Shown here: piece after piece, positions 18,410 to 26,240 of the stretch
How positions within the stretch are numbered: position 1 is the first letter of the stretch
Layout: each line of letters opens with the position of its first letter
Assembly: GCA_021324935.1 (NCBI GenBank)
Contig: JAJPIE010000049.1
Location: forward strand, 62,001-126,000
DNA from: Acidobacteriota bacterium
Lineage (GTDB): Bacteria; Acidobacteriota; Terriglobia; Acidiferrales; UBA7541
Length of the DNA: 64,000 nucleotides
Direction of reading: 5' to 3'
Made by a program: the position numbers and the translations under genes
The notes under the pieces: generated by a model
Told to the model about the DNA's origin: nothing
The model's database searches: none
What the model saw: the letters and a program-made list of their open reading frames with translations, nothing else

Positions 18410-19849
18410 ATGGAAGTCCTGAAACGACTCTTCGAAGAGCACTTTCACATGCCCGCGGAGCACGTGCAGCCTCTGCAGGGTGAACTCGGAGGTTCCGGGC
18501 GCAAAATCATTCGGCTCTCAGGCGGCAGCAAGTCAGCAATCGGAATTCTGTATGAAGTGCGCGAGGAAAATGTGGCCTTCCTTTCGTTCTCGCGGCACTT
18601 CCTGCGGCACGGATTGCCGGTGCCGGAGATTTATGGCGAGGCGCTGGACGAGGGCGCGTATCTGGAAGAGGACCTCGGCGAACTGACGCTATTCGACTTT
18701 CTTTCCCGCAATCGCGCCGCGGATACGATCGCGGACCCCGTGATCCGGGTCTATCGCAAGGTGGTGGCGGAATTGCCGCGCTTCCAGGTGGAGGCGGGGC
18801 GCGATCTGGACTATTCGGTTTGTTACCCGCGAGGCAGTTTCGACCGGCAGTCCATCAACTGGGATTTAAACTATTTCAAATATTATTTCTTGCGGCTGGC
18901 AGGGATTCCATTCAATGAGCAGGCTTTGGAAGACGATTTCGGGAAATTGACGGAATTCTTGCTGGAAGCTGCGGGCGATTACTTTCTCTACCGGGATTAT
19001 CAGTCGCGAAACGTGGTGCTGCGCGGCGGAAATCCTTATTTCGTCGATTACCAGGGGGGGCGCAAAGGCGCGCTGCAGTACGATATTGCTTCGCTGCTGT
19101 TTGACGCCAAGGCAGACTTGCCTCCGGAATTGCGCCAGCAATTGCTGGAGGTGTACCTGGAGTCGCTTGGAGAGCACATTGCGCTCGATCGCGAAGAGTT
19201 TCTCCGCTACTACCACGCGTTTGTCTATGTGCGAATTTTGCAGGCCCTCGGCGCGTATGGATTCCGGGGATTTTACGAACGCAAGCCGCACTTTCTGCAA
19301 AGCGTGCCGTATGCGCTGAAGAATCTGCGCTGGCTTCTGCACAACGTGCAGTTGCCAATTGAATTGCCGATCCTGCTGGGGGCATTTCGAAGCATGCTGG
19401 GTTCGGAAAAGCTGCTGAGCCTTGCTCCCAAGAAGCAGCCCGAATCGGGAAATTTGGTCGTGCGCATTTTCAGTTTTTCGTTTCATCGCGAGTGGCCGCG
19501 GGACGAATCGGGAAACGGCGGGGGATTTGTGTTCGATGGGCGCGGCCTGCCGAATCCGGGGCGCGAGGAGCGCTTCAAGCAGTTGACCGGCAAGGACCAG
19601 CCGGTCATCGAATATCTGAATCACGAAACGAGTGTGGCGAGATTCTTCTCCAACGCGGCGGGGTTGGTGGATGAGAGCATTTCCAGTTATCAGCAGCGAG
19701 GATTCAAGAACCTGATGGTTTCGTTTGGCTGCACCGGCGGCCAGCATCGTTCGGTGTTTCTGGCGGAACAGATGGCGGAGCATTTGAGGGCGAAAGGCGG
19801 CGTGGACGTCGTTGTGCGGCACCTGGAGCTGGAGAAGATGGGCCGATGA
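18410..19849 (+). CDS. AmgK-like amino-sugar kinase fused to a RapZ C-terminal domain
   Basis: The 479-aa protein has an aminoglycoside-phosphotransferase fold (about 1-325) with the catalytic loop FLYRDYQSRN (Asp196, Asn201; the usual His is Tyr) and metal-binding Asp213 (FVDYQGG). AmgK phosphorylates MurNAc or GlcNAc at the anomeric carbon. From about residue 345 the sequence becomes a RapZ C-terminal domain: VFDGRGLPNPGR, LTGKDQPVIEYL and VSFGCTGGQHRSVFLAE. In E. coli that domain binds glucosamine-6-phosphate and controls glmS. The stop overlaps murU as ATGA. The fusion suggests a kinase gated by an amino-sugar phosphate; that role is inference. Confidence 0.85.
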   Translation: MEVLKRLFEEHFHMPAEHVQPLQGELGGSGRKIIRLSGGSKSAIGILYEVREENVAFLSFSRHFLRHGLPVPEIYGEALDEGAYLEEDLGELTLFDFLSRNRAADTIADPVIRVYRKVVAELPRFQVEAGRDLDYSVCYPRGSFDRQSINWDLNYFKYYFLRLAGIPFNEQALEDDFGKLTEFLLEAAGDYFLYRDYQSRNVVLRGGNPYFVDYQGGRKGALQYDIASLLFDAKADLPPELRQQLLEVYLESLGEHIALDREEFLRYYHAFVYVRILQALGAYGFRGFYERKPHFLQSVPYALKNLRWLLHNVQLPIELPILLGAFRSMLGSEKLLSLAPKKQPESGNLVVRIFSFSFHREWPRDESGNGGGFVFDGRGLPNPGREERFKQLTGKDQPVIEYLNHETSVARFFSNAAGLVDESISSYQQRGFKNLMVSFGCTGGQHRSVFLAEQMAEHLRAKGGVDVVVRHLELEKMGR

Positions 19850-20577
19850 GGGCGATGGTGCTTGCGGCGGGACTGGGGACGCGCCTGAGGCCATTGACGA
19901 ATGACCGTCCCAAGGCGCTGGTCGACCTGGGGGGACGCACGCTGCTGGAGATCACGCTGAGGCGGCTGGCATTGTTCGGTGTGCGCGAGGTGATCGTCAA
20001 CGTGCATCACTTCGCGGACATGGTGGTGGACTATCTGAGGGCACACGGGAGTTTTGGAATGCGCATTGAGATTTCTCTGGAAGATGACCTGTTGCTGGAC
20101 ACAGGCGGCGGATTGAAGAAGGCAGCCTGGTTTTTTCTGGAAGATCCAGGGCGGTTGGACGAGCCGTTTTTGCTGCACAACGTGGACGTGATCAGCACGA
20201 TTGATCTTCACCGGCTGATAGAATTTCACCGCGAGAGAGAAGCGCTGGCCACGCTGGCCGTGCAGCAGCGGGATAGCTCGAGGCAGTTGCTATTCGGTGC
20301 GGACGACGAGCTGGCCGGCCGGTGGATCAGCGGCCGGGATCCGGAATTTGTTCGCTCAATCCCGAATTTGAAGGCCTTTGCATTTTCCGGGATTCACGTG
20401 ATTTCGCCGAGGTTGTTGCTGAAGCTTACGGAGCAGGGCGTGTTCTCGATCATCGAAAGTTATCTGCGATTGGCCCGCGAAGGAGAGAAGATACTGGCGT
20501 TTCGCGCCGACGAATATCGCTGGCGGGATTTGGGGAAGCTTGAGAATTTGCAGCAAGCGGAGCAGGAGTTGGTGTAG
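19846..20577 (+). CDS. murU: MurNAc-1-phosphate uridylyltransferase-like nucleotidyltransferase
   Basis: The 243-aa nucleotidyltransferase has the N-terminal signature AMVLAAGLGTRLRPLTNDRPKAL, a Mg-binding Asp in LLHNVDVIS and the LLDTGGGLKKA motif typical of MurU. MurU turns MurNAc-1-P and UTP into UDP-MurNAc, by-passing MurA and giving intrinsic fosfomycin tolerance in organisms that have it. ATGA overlap with the upstream kinase couples the two steps. Convergent with nagZ: the two stop codons are adjacent. Confidence 0.87.
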   Translation: MRAMVLAAGLGTRLRPLTNDRPKALVDLGGRTLLEITLRRLALFGVREVIVNVHHFADMVVDYLRAHGSFGMRIEISLEDDLLLDTGGGLKKAAWFFLEDPGRLDEPFLLHNVDVISTIDLHRLIEFHREREALATLAVQQRDSSRQLLFGADDELAGRWISGRDPEFVRSIPNLKAFAFSGIHVISPRLLLKLTEQGVFSIIESYLRLAREGEKILAFRADEYRWRDLGKLENLQQAEQELV

Positions 20578-23559
20578 CTATTTGGCGGGTGCGGCTTCAG
20601 TAGCCAGGCCGAGGGATTTCATGATGGCGTCGTGGACAGCGGGACGGACTTCGGCGATTTTGTGATTCTCGCGCGTGGGATTCACGCGATTGGTCAACAG
20701 CACAACGAAGAGTTGGCGGTCGGGATCGATCCAGATGGTCGTTCCGGTGAAGCCCGTGTGGCCGTAGCTGTGCTTCGAAAAGTAGTGACCGCTGGAACTA
20801 TTTTCCGTGGGCACCACCCAGCCAAGTGTGCGAGTGTTTTGAGCCAGCGGTTGAGGAGCGGTGAATTCGGCGATCGTTGCGCGTTTCAGAATTCGCCTGT
20901 GTGCGTAAACTCCCCCGTTCAACAGCATTTGGCAAAACACGGCGAGATCCGGCGCGGTGCTGAAGACACCGGCGTGGCCAGAAACTCCGCCGATGGCGAA
21001 GGCGTTTTCGTCGTGGACTTCGCCTTGCACCAGGCGATGGCGGAGCTGGCTGTCGAATTCCGTCGGGGCAATCGCCGGCCAGATGTTCTTGGGCGGCTTG
21101 TACATGGAATGCTTCATGTCCAGCGGTCCGAAAATGCATTCATTGGCCAGTTGGTCGAGCGGCTTGCCGGTGAGGCGCTGGATGATTTCCGCCATCAGGA
21201 TGATGCCGAGATCGGAATAGACGACTTTCGTTCCAGGCTCATATTCGAGTGGTTCGGCGAAGATGCGCCGCAGGGTTTCCTGCTTGCTGGTGGAGGTGCG
21301 CCAGTATTCCTTGAAGGGCGGCAGGCCGGAGGTATGCGTCATCAAGTTCCGCACGGTGACCTTGTGGCGCCATTCGGGCTGCGGACCAGTGGTCCATTCG
21401 GGAAGATAGCGTTCGATGGGCGCATCGAGACTGAGAGGCGAAGGAAAGTCGCCTTCGACAAGTTTTTCGACCAGCGTCGTGGTGGCGACAACTTTGGTCA
21501 GGGAAGCGATGTCGTACATCGTATCGATATTGACGGCCGGAGATTTCGAGGCGTAACTCAGATTCCCGAAAGCGTGCACGCTGACCTTGCCGCGAAAGCC
21601 GACGGCGAGAGTCGCGCCGGGGAAGGCTTTGTCGGCGATGGCTTTTTCGATGACGTCGAAGGCAGGCTGCAATTGCACTTCGGCGCGCACGTCCATCGGC
21701 TGCAGCGTCATAGGGTTCGCGGGCACTTGCAGGCCGAAGCCGGCTTTCATTTCGACGCCCGGAATGGTGACCGGCAGGTGGCCGCGGATGGGAATTTCTC
21801 CGAACAGGGCGCGGGCGATAGAGATTTGCGCAACGTCGCTGATGCCGAAAACGGAAAGCCAGGTTTCGGCTTGCGGAAAGCGCTCGATGAGATATGGGCT
21901 GCCAAGGCCGACGGAGATGACCGGCTTGCCGGATTTATAGATTTGCTGGATCAGCGGGAACTGATCCGCGGGGACGTCCACGTCGCCCTTGCGGTCGCTA
22001 ACGCGAACGAAGAGCGCGAGAATGGCGATATCGTAGGAATCGGGCGGCGGGAGTTTCAGATTTTCGGCTTTGGCGAATTTGGTGTCCGCGCGCAAGGAGG
22101 TCACGGAATCGAAGCGCCGACGAAGTTCGCGTTCCAGGTCCTCGCCGGGATACGGCTCGGGATCGGCGTACAGACAAACGAGCAGCGCGCGTGCGGGCTT
22201 GGTGCCGTCGAGCGGAAGGCGGCGGGCAGTGTCACGCAATAAGGTGACGCCGCGATCGGAGATTTCCTGCGAAGCAGTCTGCCAGGCGACGCTGCCGAAA
22301 TCGGCGTTCAGATCGGCGACGTCCACGAAGCGATTGGAGCGCAGGCCCAAGCGAGCCTTGGCGAGGAGGATGCGGCGGACGCTGGCGTCGAGGCGATCCC
22401 ATGAGATTTGACCGGACTGCACGGCGGCAAGGAGCGACTCGTACGCGGCATCCGGGACCGGCGGCATGAGGAGCGCATCCGCGCCCGCGAGAACGGCGCG
22501 CACGGCGGCGTCGCCCGGGGCGTAGCGGACGGTAATTCCGCCCATGTCCATGGCATCGGTGACGATGAGGCCCTGGAAGCCGAGTTGCTTGCGCAGCAAA
22601 TCGGTTAGGATGCGTGAAGAAAGCGTAGCCGGGGTATTCGGGTCAGGCTCAAGCGCCGGAACATTCAAGTGACCGGTCATGATGCTGCCGACGCCGGCGG
22701 CGATAGCCGCGCGAAATGGAACGAGTTCCACCTTATCCAGATGCTGGAGATCGGAGTGCACGACGGGCAAGTCGATGTGCGAATCGGCAGTGGTGTCGCC
22801 GTGGCCGGGGAAATGTTTCGCGGTGGCCAAGCCGCCATTATCCTGCACGCCACGAATGAACCGCGTGACAAATTCCGCGACGCGTTGCGGATCTTCACCG
22901 AACGAACGAATGTTGATTATGGGATTCGCCGGGTTGCTGTTGACATCGGCGTCGGGCGCGTATACCCACTGGATTCCAGTGGCGCGCGCTTCCAGAGCGG
23001 TGATTTTGCCCATGATGTAGGCGTCGTTCGGATCTCCGGCGGCGGCGAGAGCCATGGCAGTAGGGAAGGATGTGCCTTCGTCGAGGCGCATGGCGGTGCC
23101 GCGTTCGAAATCCGCGCCAATTAGAAGAGGCAGCCGGGACTTGGCCTGGAGCTGGTTGTTGAGCACAGCGGTGGGATATGCCTGGCTTTTTAGAAAGCCG
23201 AGCGGCGAGCCTAGCGTGACGTTGATGAATCCGCCGACGTGGAGCTGCTCGACGTCGTGGAGCATGTCCGCAAAGGCCGGGGAATCGGTTGAGGTGAAGC
23301 TGCCGTGATAGGTGGTGAAGAGAAGCTGACCGACTTTTTCCTCCACGCTTATTTCTTTCAGCGTGGATTCCACCCACTGCGCGTCATCCTGCTGAGGAAT
23401 GACGGGTATGGGGGATTTCGAAGTGGATTGTTTCGGTGCGGTTTTTGTGGGCGTGGCTTTCGCGGGCTTGCGGCTGTGGGAATGGCTGCGCGCTTTCGGT
23501 GTCATAAAGAATAAAAGGAGCAAGGGCAAAAGCAACAACCGGGCGGAACGCCTATTCAT
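20578..23559 (-). CDS. nagZ: secreted NagZ beta-N-acetylglucosaminidase fused to an AmiE-like serine hydrolase
   Basis: The 993-aa protein has a signal peptide (RRSARLLLLPLLLLFFM), then a GH3 domain (about 55-400) with the NagZ loop KHFPGHGDTTADSH (248-261) and nucleophile Asp335 (VTDAMDMGG). A GH3 C-terminal-like domain covers about 420-610. The last third is a beta-lactamase-fold serine hydrolase with SLTK (Ser686, Lys689), YSD (781-783) and HTG (934-936). In Bacillus subtilis separate NagZ and AmiE (a beta-lactamase-fold amidase) act in turn on wall fragments; here the two appear as one exported chain. Start 23559 is chosen because the signal sequence begins there. Confidence 0.88.
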   Translation of the reverse strand: MNRRSARLLLLPLLLLFFMTPKARSHSHSRKPAKATPTKTAPKQSTSKSPIPVIPQQDDAQWVESTLKEISVEEKVGQLLFTTYHGSFTSTDSPAFADMLHDVEQLHVGGFINVTLGSPLGFLKSQAYPTAVLNNQLQAKSRLPLLIGADFERGTAMRLDEGTSFPTAMALAAAGDPNDAYIMGKITALEARATGIQWVYAPDADVNSNPANPIINIRSFGEDPQRVAEFVTRFIRGVQDNGGLATAKHFPGHGDTTADSHIDLPVVHSDLQHLDKVELVPFRAAIAAGVGSIMTGHLNVPALEPDPNTPATLSSRILTDLLRKQLGFQGLIVTDAMDMGGITVRYAPGDAAVRAVLAGADALLMPPVPDAAYESLLAAVQSGQISWDRLDASVRRILLAKARLGLRSNRFVDVADLNADFGSVAWQTASQEISDRGVTLLRDTARRLPLDGTKPARALLVCLYADPEPYPGEDLERELRRRFDSVTSLRADTKFAKAENLKLPPPDSYDIAILALFVRVSDRKGDVDVPADQFPLIQQIYKSGKPVISVGLGSPYLIERFPQAETWLSVFGISDVAQISIARALFGEIPIRGHLPVTIPGVEMKAGFGLQVPANPMTLQPMDVRAEVQLQPAFDVIEKAIADKAFPGATLAVGFRGKVSVHAFGNLSYASKSPAVNIDTMYDIASLTKVVATTTLVEKLVEGDFPSPLSLDAPIERYLPEWTTGPQPEWRHKVTVRNLMTHTSGLPPFKEYWRTSTSKQETLRRIFAEPLEYEPGTKVVYSDLGIILMAEIIQRLTGKPLDQLANECIFGPLDMKHSMYKPPKNIWPAIAPTEFDSQLRHRLVQGEVHDENAFAIGGVSGHAGVFSTAPDLAVFCQMLLNGGVYAHRRILKRATIAEFTAPQPLAQNTRTLGWVVPTENSSSGHYFSKHSYGHTGFTGTTIWIDPDRQLFVVLLTNRVNPTRENHKIAEVRPAVHDAIMKSLGLATEAAPAK

Positions 23560-23666
23560 GATGGAAAAATCCCTGCAGTGCCCCATGCCTTGAGTGTATA
23601 TAGCACGCGCACTTCCCGCTCACAATGAAGGTGCAGAAAACAGGTTCCAGAATATCATTGGGGCAT

Positions 23667-24941
23667 ATGAAACATCGCACTCTGGTTGGTGGTGGTTCGC
23701 GATTCGCGTGGATGATTTTGTTTGCAGCCCTTGGCGTGCCTGCTGCCGGCGTTGGTAGGCTGGTAACCGCGCAAAAACACGGACGACCCGCAAAAGGGCA
23801 AATACATTCCGCGCGCATCCAGGTTGGCATTGATGTGTTGGAGGCGGAAAAGTTTGCGCCGCTGCGCGGGAAGCACGTAGGCCTGATTACCAATCACACG
23901 GGTGTGGATTATCAGGGCAAAACGACGATGGAATTGCTGGCGCACGTCCCCGGTGTGCAACTGGTGGCGTTGTTCAGCCCCGAGCACGGGATTGCGGGGC
24001 ACTCGGACGACAAAGTGGCATCTTCGAAGGACCCGTCCACCGGGCTGCCAATTTACAGTCTGTATGGCGACCATCTGCGACCCACCGACGAAATGTTGCA
24101 GGGCATCGACGCACTGGTTTTCGATGTGCAAGACGCGGGAGTGCGCTTTTACACCTACACCTCGACGATGGGCTACTGCATGGAGGAGGCCGCCAAGCAC
24201 AACCTCGAGTTTTTCGTGCTGGACCGGCCGAACCCGATCAACGGCGAAATCGTCGAAGGGCCGATGCTCGACCCGGAGAAGACCTCGTTTGTGGCCTACT
24301 ATCCGTTGCCGGTGCGCTATGCCCTGACGATCGGCGAGCTCGCGCAATTCTTCAACACGGAAAATCACATCAACGCGCAACTTCACGTGATTCCCATGAA
24401 GAACTGGCATCGCAACTATTTTTTTGAGAGTACCGGGTCGCGCTGGATTCCCCCATCGCCGAATTTGCGCACGCTGAAGGGCACGATCCTCTATCCAGGA
24501 CTTGAAATCCTGCACAATGCAGGTGTTTCGGTGGGACGCGGCACCGAAGCGCCTTTTGAGGAGTTCGGCGCGCCGTGGATTGACGGGGCGGATGTGGCCG
24601 CCGCATTAAATGAAAAAACGCTTCCCGGCGTGCGTTTTGTGAACCAGCCGTTCATTCCGGTGAGCGGGCTCTATGCGGGGCAGCACTGCGGCGGCGTGGG
24701 CATCCGGGTAACCGACCGCGCGGCGGTGCGATCGATGCGAGTGGGCCTGGAAATCGCCGTGGAACTGCACAAGCGATACCCGGATCATTTCGACTACAGC
24801 AGAATACTCTTGCTGCTTGGCAACGACGCCACGATCCAGCAGCTCGAGGCTGGGGTGTCGCCCAATGAAATCATCGCCAGTTGGGGCAAGGATTTGGCGG
24901 CGTATGACGCCGTGCGGCGGAGGTATCTGCTGTACAAGTAG
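23667..24941 (+). CDS. namZ: exo-beta-N-acetylmuramidase NamZ (DUF1343)
   Basis: The 424-aa protein (438 aa if the upstream ATG 23625 is used) has a signal-like segment (FAWMILFAALGVPAAGVG) and a DUF1343 domain. Blocks are GKHVGLITNHTGVD, LVALFSPEHGIAGHSDD, ALVFDVQDAGVRFYTYTSTM, FVLDRPNPINGEIVEGPML and PSPNLRTLKGTILYPG. NamZ releases terminal MurNAc from glycan strands trimmed by NagZ. TGGGG lies 6 nt before ATG 23667, which is preferred. It is divergent from the NagZ-AmiE gene with a 107-bp gap containing an AT-rich TATATA, a likely shared control region. Confidence 0.92.
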   Translation: MKHRTLVGGGSRFAWMILFAALGVPAAGVGRLVTAQKHGRPAKGQIHSARIQVGIDVLEAEKFAPLRGKHVGLITNHTGVDYQGKTTMELLAHVPGVQLVALFSPEHGIAGHSDDKVASSKDPSTGLPIYSLYGDHLRPTDEMLQGIDALVFDVQDAGVRFYTYTSTMGYCMEEAAKHNLEFFVLDRPNPINGEIVEGPMLDPEKTSFVAYYPLPVRYALTIGELAQFFNTENHINAQLHVIPMKNWHRNYFFESTGSRWIPPSPNLRTLKGTILYPGLEILHNAGVSVGRGTEAPFEEFGAPWIDGADVAAALNEKTLPGVRFVNQPFIPVSGLYAGQHCGGVGIRVTDRAAVRSMRVGLEIAVELHKRYPDHFDYSRILLLLGNDATIQQLEAGVSPNEIIASWGKDLAAYDAVRRRYLLYK

Positions 24942-24987
24942 CCCTTCCCTAGCAGGGCTGAAATCACCCCGCGAAGCCGAAGTGTGC

Positions 24988-25001
24988 TAGAGTCCGCTGT
25001 A
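24988..25001 (+). promoter_or_regulatory. extended -10 of a possibly leaderless promoter
   Basis: TGCTAGAGT (24986-24994 region, hexamer TAGAGT 24988-24993) lies 7 nt before the ATG at 25001. No ribosome binding site is present. The arrangement matches the leaderless layout seen at murQ. Confidence 0.3.
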
Positions 25002-25960
25002 TGCGAATCGTATCGATATTGCCATCGGCTACGGAGATTCTGTTTGCGCTGGGGCTGGATGAAGAGATTGTCGGCGTGAGCCACGAGTGCGACTACCCGC
25101 TGCGCGCGAAGACGAAAACCACCGTGGTTTCGTCGCGGATTCCGCACGGGACGCCAACGCCCGAGATAGACCGGCTGGTGCGCGAGCACGTGGAGCGCGG
25201 CGAATCCATCTATGCGGTAGATGGCAAGCTGCTCGAAGAGCTGGCGCCCGACATGGTTTTTACGCAAGATCTTTGCCACGTTTGCGCGGCGACTCCTGAA
25301 GAGCTCGGCGCGGCTCTTGCTGGGCTTTCCAAACAGCCAAAAATTATCAGTCTGGATCCGCACGACCTGGGCGACGTGTGGCGCGACATTTTGTGGATCG
25401 GGGAGGTGACTGGACGCCGCGAGCGTGCCCAGCTACTGGTGACGCATATTGGCGAGCGCATGGGGATTCTGCAGGAACAATTGGCCGCACACCCGGAGCG
25501 GCCGAAGGCGGTGGTGCTGGAGTGGCTGCAGCCGTTTTATATGGGCGGCCATTGGGTGCCGGAAATGGTACAGCATGCGGGAGGAGTGGACGTGTTGGGG
25601 AAGGCGAAGGAGCCTTCCCATCGCGTGACGATGGCGGAGATTGTGGCGGCGGCGCCGGAGGTGATGTTCATCGCGCCGTGTGGTTACAACGCGGAACAGG
25701 CGCGCGATGAATATTTGTCGCTGGCGTTTCCCGAAGAGTGGTACACGATACCGGCGGTGCGCGACGGGCGGGTGTTTGCGTTGGATGCCAATGGTCATGT
25801 CTCGCGGCCTGCGGGACGCTTGGTGACCGGCATGGAATCCATGGCCAAATGCATGCACCCGGGCATTGAAGTCCCGATGAAGGCGATGTTGGGGATGCTG
25901 GCGGTACCGACAAATGCGGCAAGGAATCGGGCCGCAGCCGCGGGTGCGCCGAGCTTTTAA
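25001..25960 (+). CDS. BtuF-like substrate-binding protein without a signal peptide
   Basis: The 319-aa protein has the periplasmic-binding fold of the BtuF/FepB class: RIVSILPSATEILFALGLDEEIVGVSHECDYP at the N-terminus, MVFTQDLCHVCA in the middle and PEEWYTIPAVRDGRVFALD near the end. Canonical members bind cobalamin or siderophores outside the membrane, but this one begins directly with the fold, so it is cytoplasmic or uses an unusual route. No ABC permease or ATPase is adjacent. CysxxCys in DLCHVC is an extra feature. Substrate unknown. Confidence 0.75.
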   Translation: MRIVSILPSATEILFALGLDEEIVGVSHECDYPLRAKTKTTVVSSRIPHGTPTPEIDRLVREHVERGESIYAVDGKLLEELAPDMVFTQDLCHVCAATPEELGAALAGLSKQPKIISLDPHDLGDVWRDILWIGEVTGRRERAQLLVTHIGERMGILQEQLAAHPERPKAVVLEWLQPFYMGGHWVPEMVQHAGGVDVLGKAKEPSHRVTMAEIVAAAPEVMFIAPCGYNAEQARDEYLSLAFPEEWYTIPAVRDGRVFALDANGHVSRPAGRLVTGMESMAKCMHPGIEVPMKAMLGMLAVPTNAARNRAAAAGAPSF

Positions 25961-25965
25961 AATCA

Positions 25966-25993
25966 AGTTATCAGCTCACTGTTTACAGTTAAT
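25966..25993. repeat. degenerate 7-bp tandem repeats
   Basis: Four heptads in phase: AGTTATC, AGCTCAC, TGTTTAC, AGTTAAT. They resemble the tract at 1014-1048. They open the 280-bp gap 25961-26240, which also holds a hairpin repeat, a terminator and a GC hairpin. Confidence 0.4.
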
Positions 25994-26006
25994 CGTTCGG
26001 GGAGAA

Positions 26007-26040
26007 GTAAGAAGTGCCGATTGGGAGATCGAGGTTCCCA
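26007..26040 (+). repeat. extragenic hairpin repeat, copy B
   Basis: This stretch matches 1686-1723: GTAAGAA, GCCGAT, GGGAGATCG, GTT and CCC occur in the same order and spacing. The stem is less perfect than in copy A. Confidence 0.45.
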
Positions 26041-26050
26041 TGACTGTGGG

Positions 26051-26082
26051 GTCCGCCTTCTGAGGCGGGCCGTTTTGTTTCT
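26051..26082 (+). terminator. intrinsic terminator after the BtuF-like gene
   Basis: GTCCGCCT, loop TCTG, AGGCGGGC (8 bp with one G-T pair) followed by a T-rich tail (CGTTTTGTTTCTT). Confidence 0.7.
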
Positions 26083-26105
26083 TGGGCGAAACGCGCGCAT
26101 GGTAG

Positions 26106-26124
26106 CGCCGCCATCCTGGCGGCG
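26106..26124. repeat. perfect GC hairpin, possible dispersed element
   Basis: CGCCGCCA (26106-26113), loop TCC, TGGCGGCG (26117-26124). A related GC-rich block (GCCCGTCTTGGCAGGC, 26220-26235) closes the gap. No T-run follows. The element may be a REP-like extragenic palindrome. Confidence 0.4.
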
Positions 26125-26240
26125 AGGACTCTGGGGCTAATTCAATCGAAAAAAACGGAAGCGCGCTTGCTTGCTAGAAGCAGGCGCTGCCAAGTGGCGC
26201 ATACCAGAGAAGAAAGAGCGCCCGTCTTGGCAGGCGGCCG

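Noticed and set aside
20632..22242. 536-codon open frame on the plus strand opposite nagZ
   Set aside because: It lies wholly antisense to the conserved NagZ-AmiE gene, has an Arg/Gly/Asp-rich composition typical of GC-rich antisense frames and no recognisable domain.
26051..26124. possible CRISPR-like or IS end repeats in the 26-kb gap
   Set aside because: There are only isolated hairpins with no regular spacers, target duplications or transposase gene.
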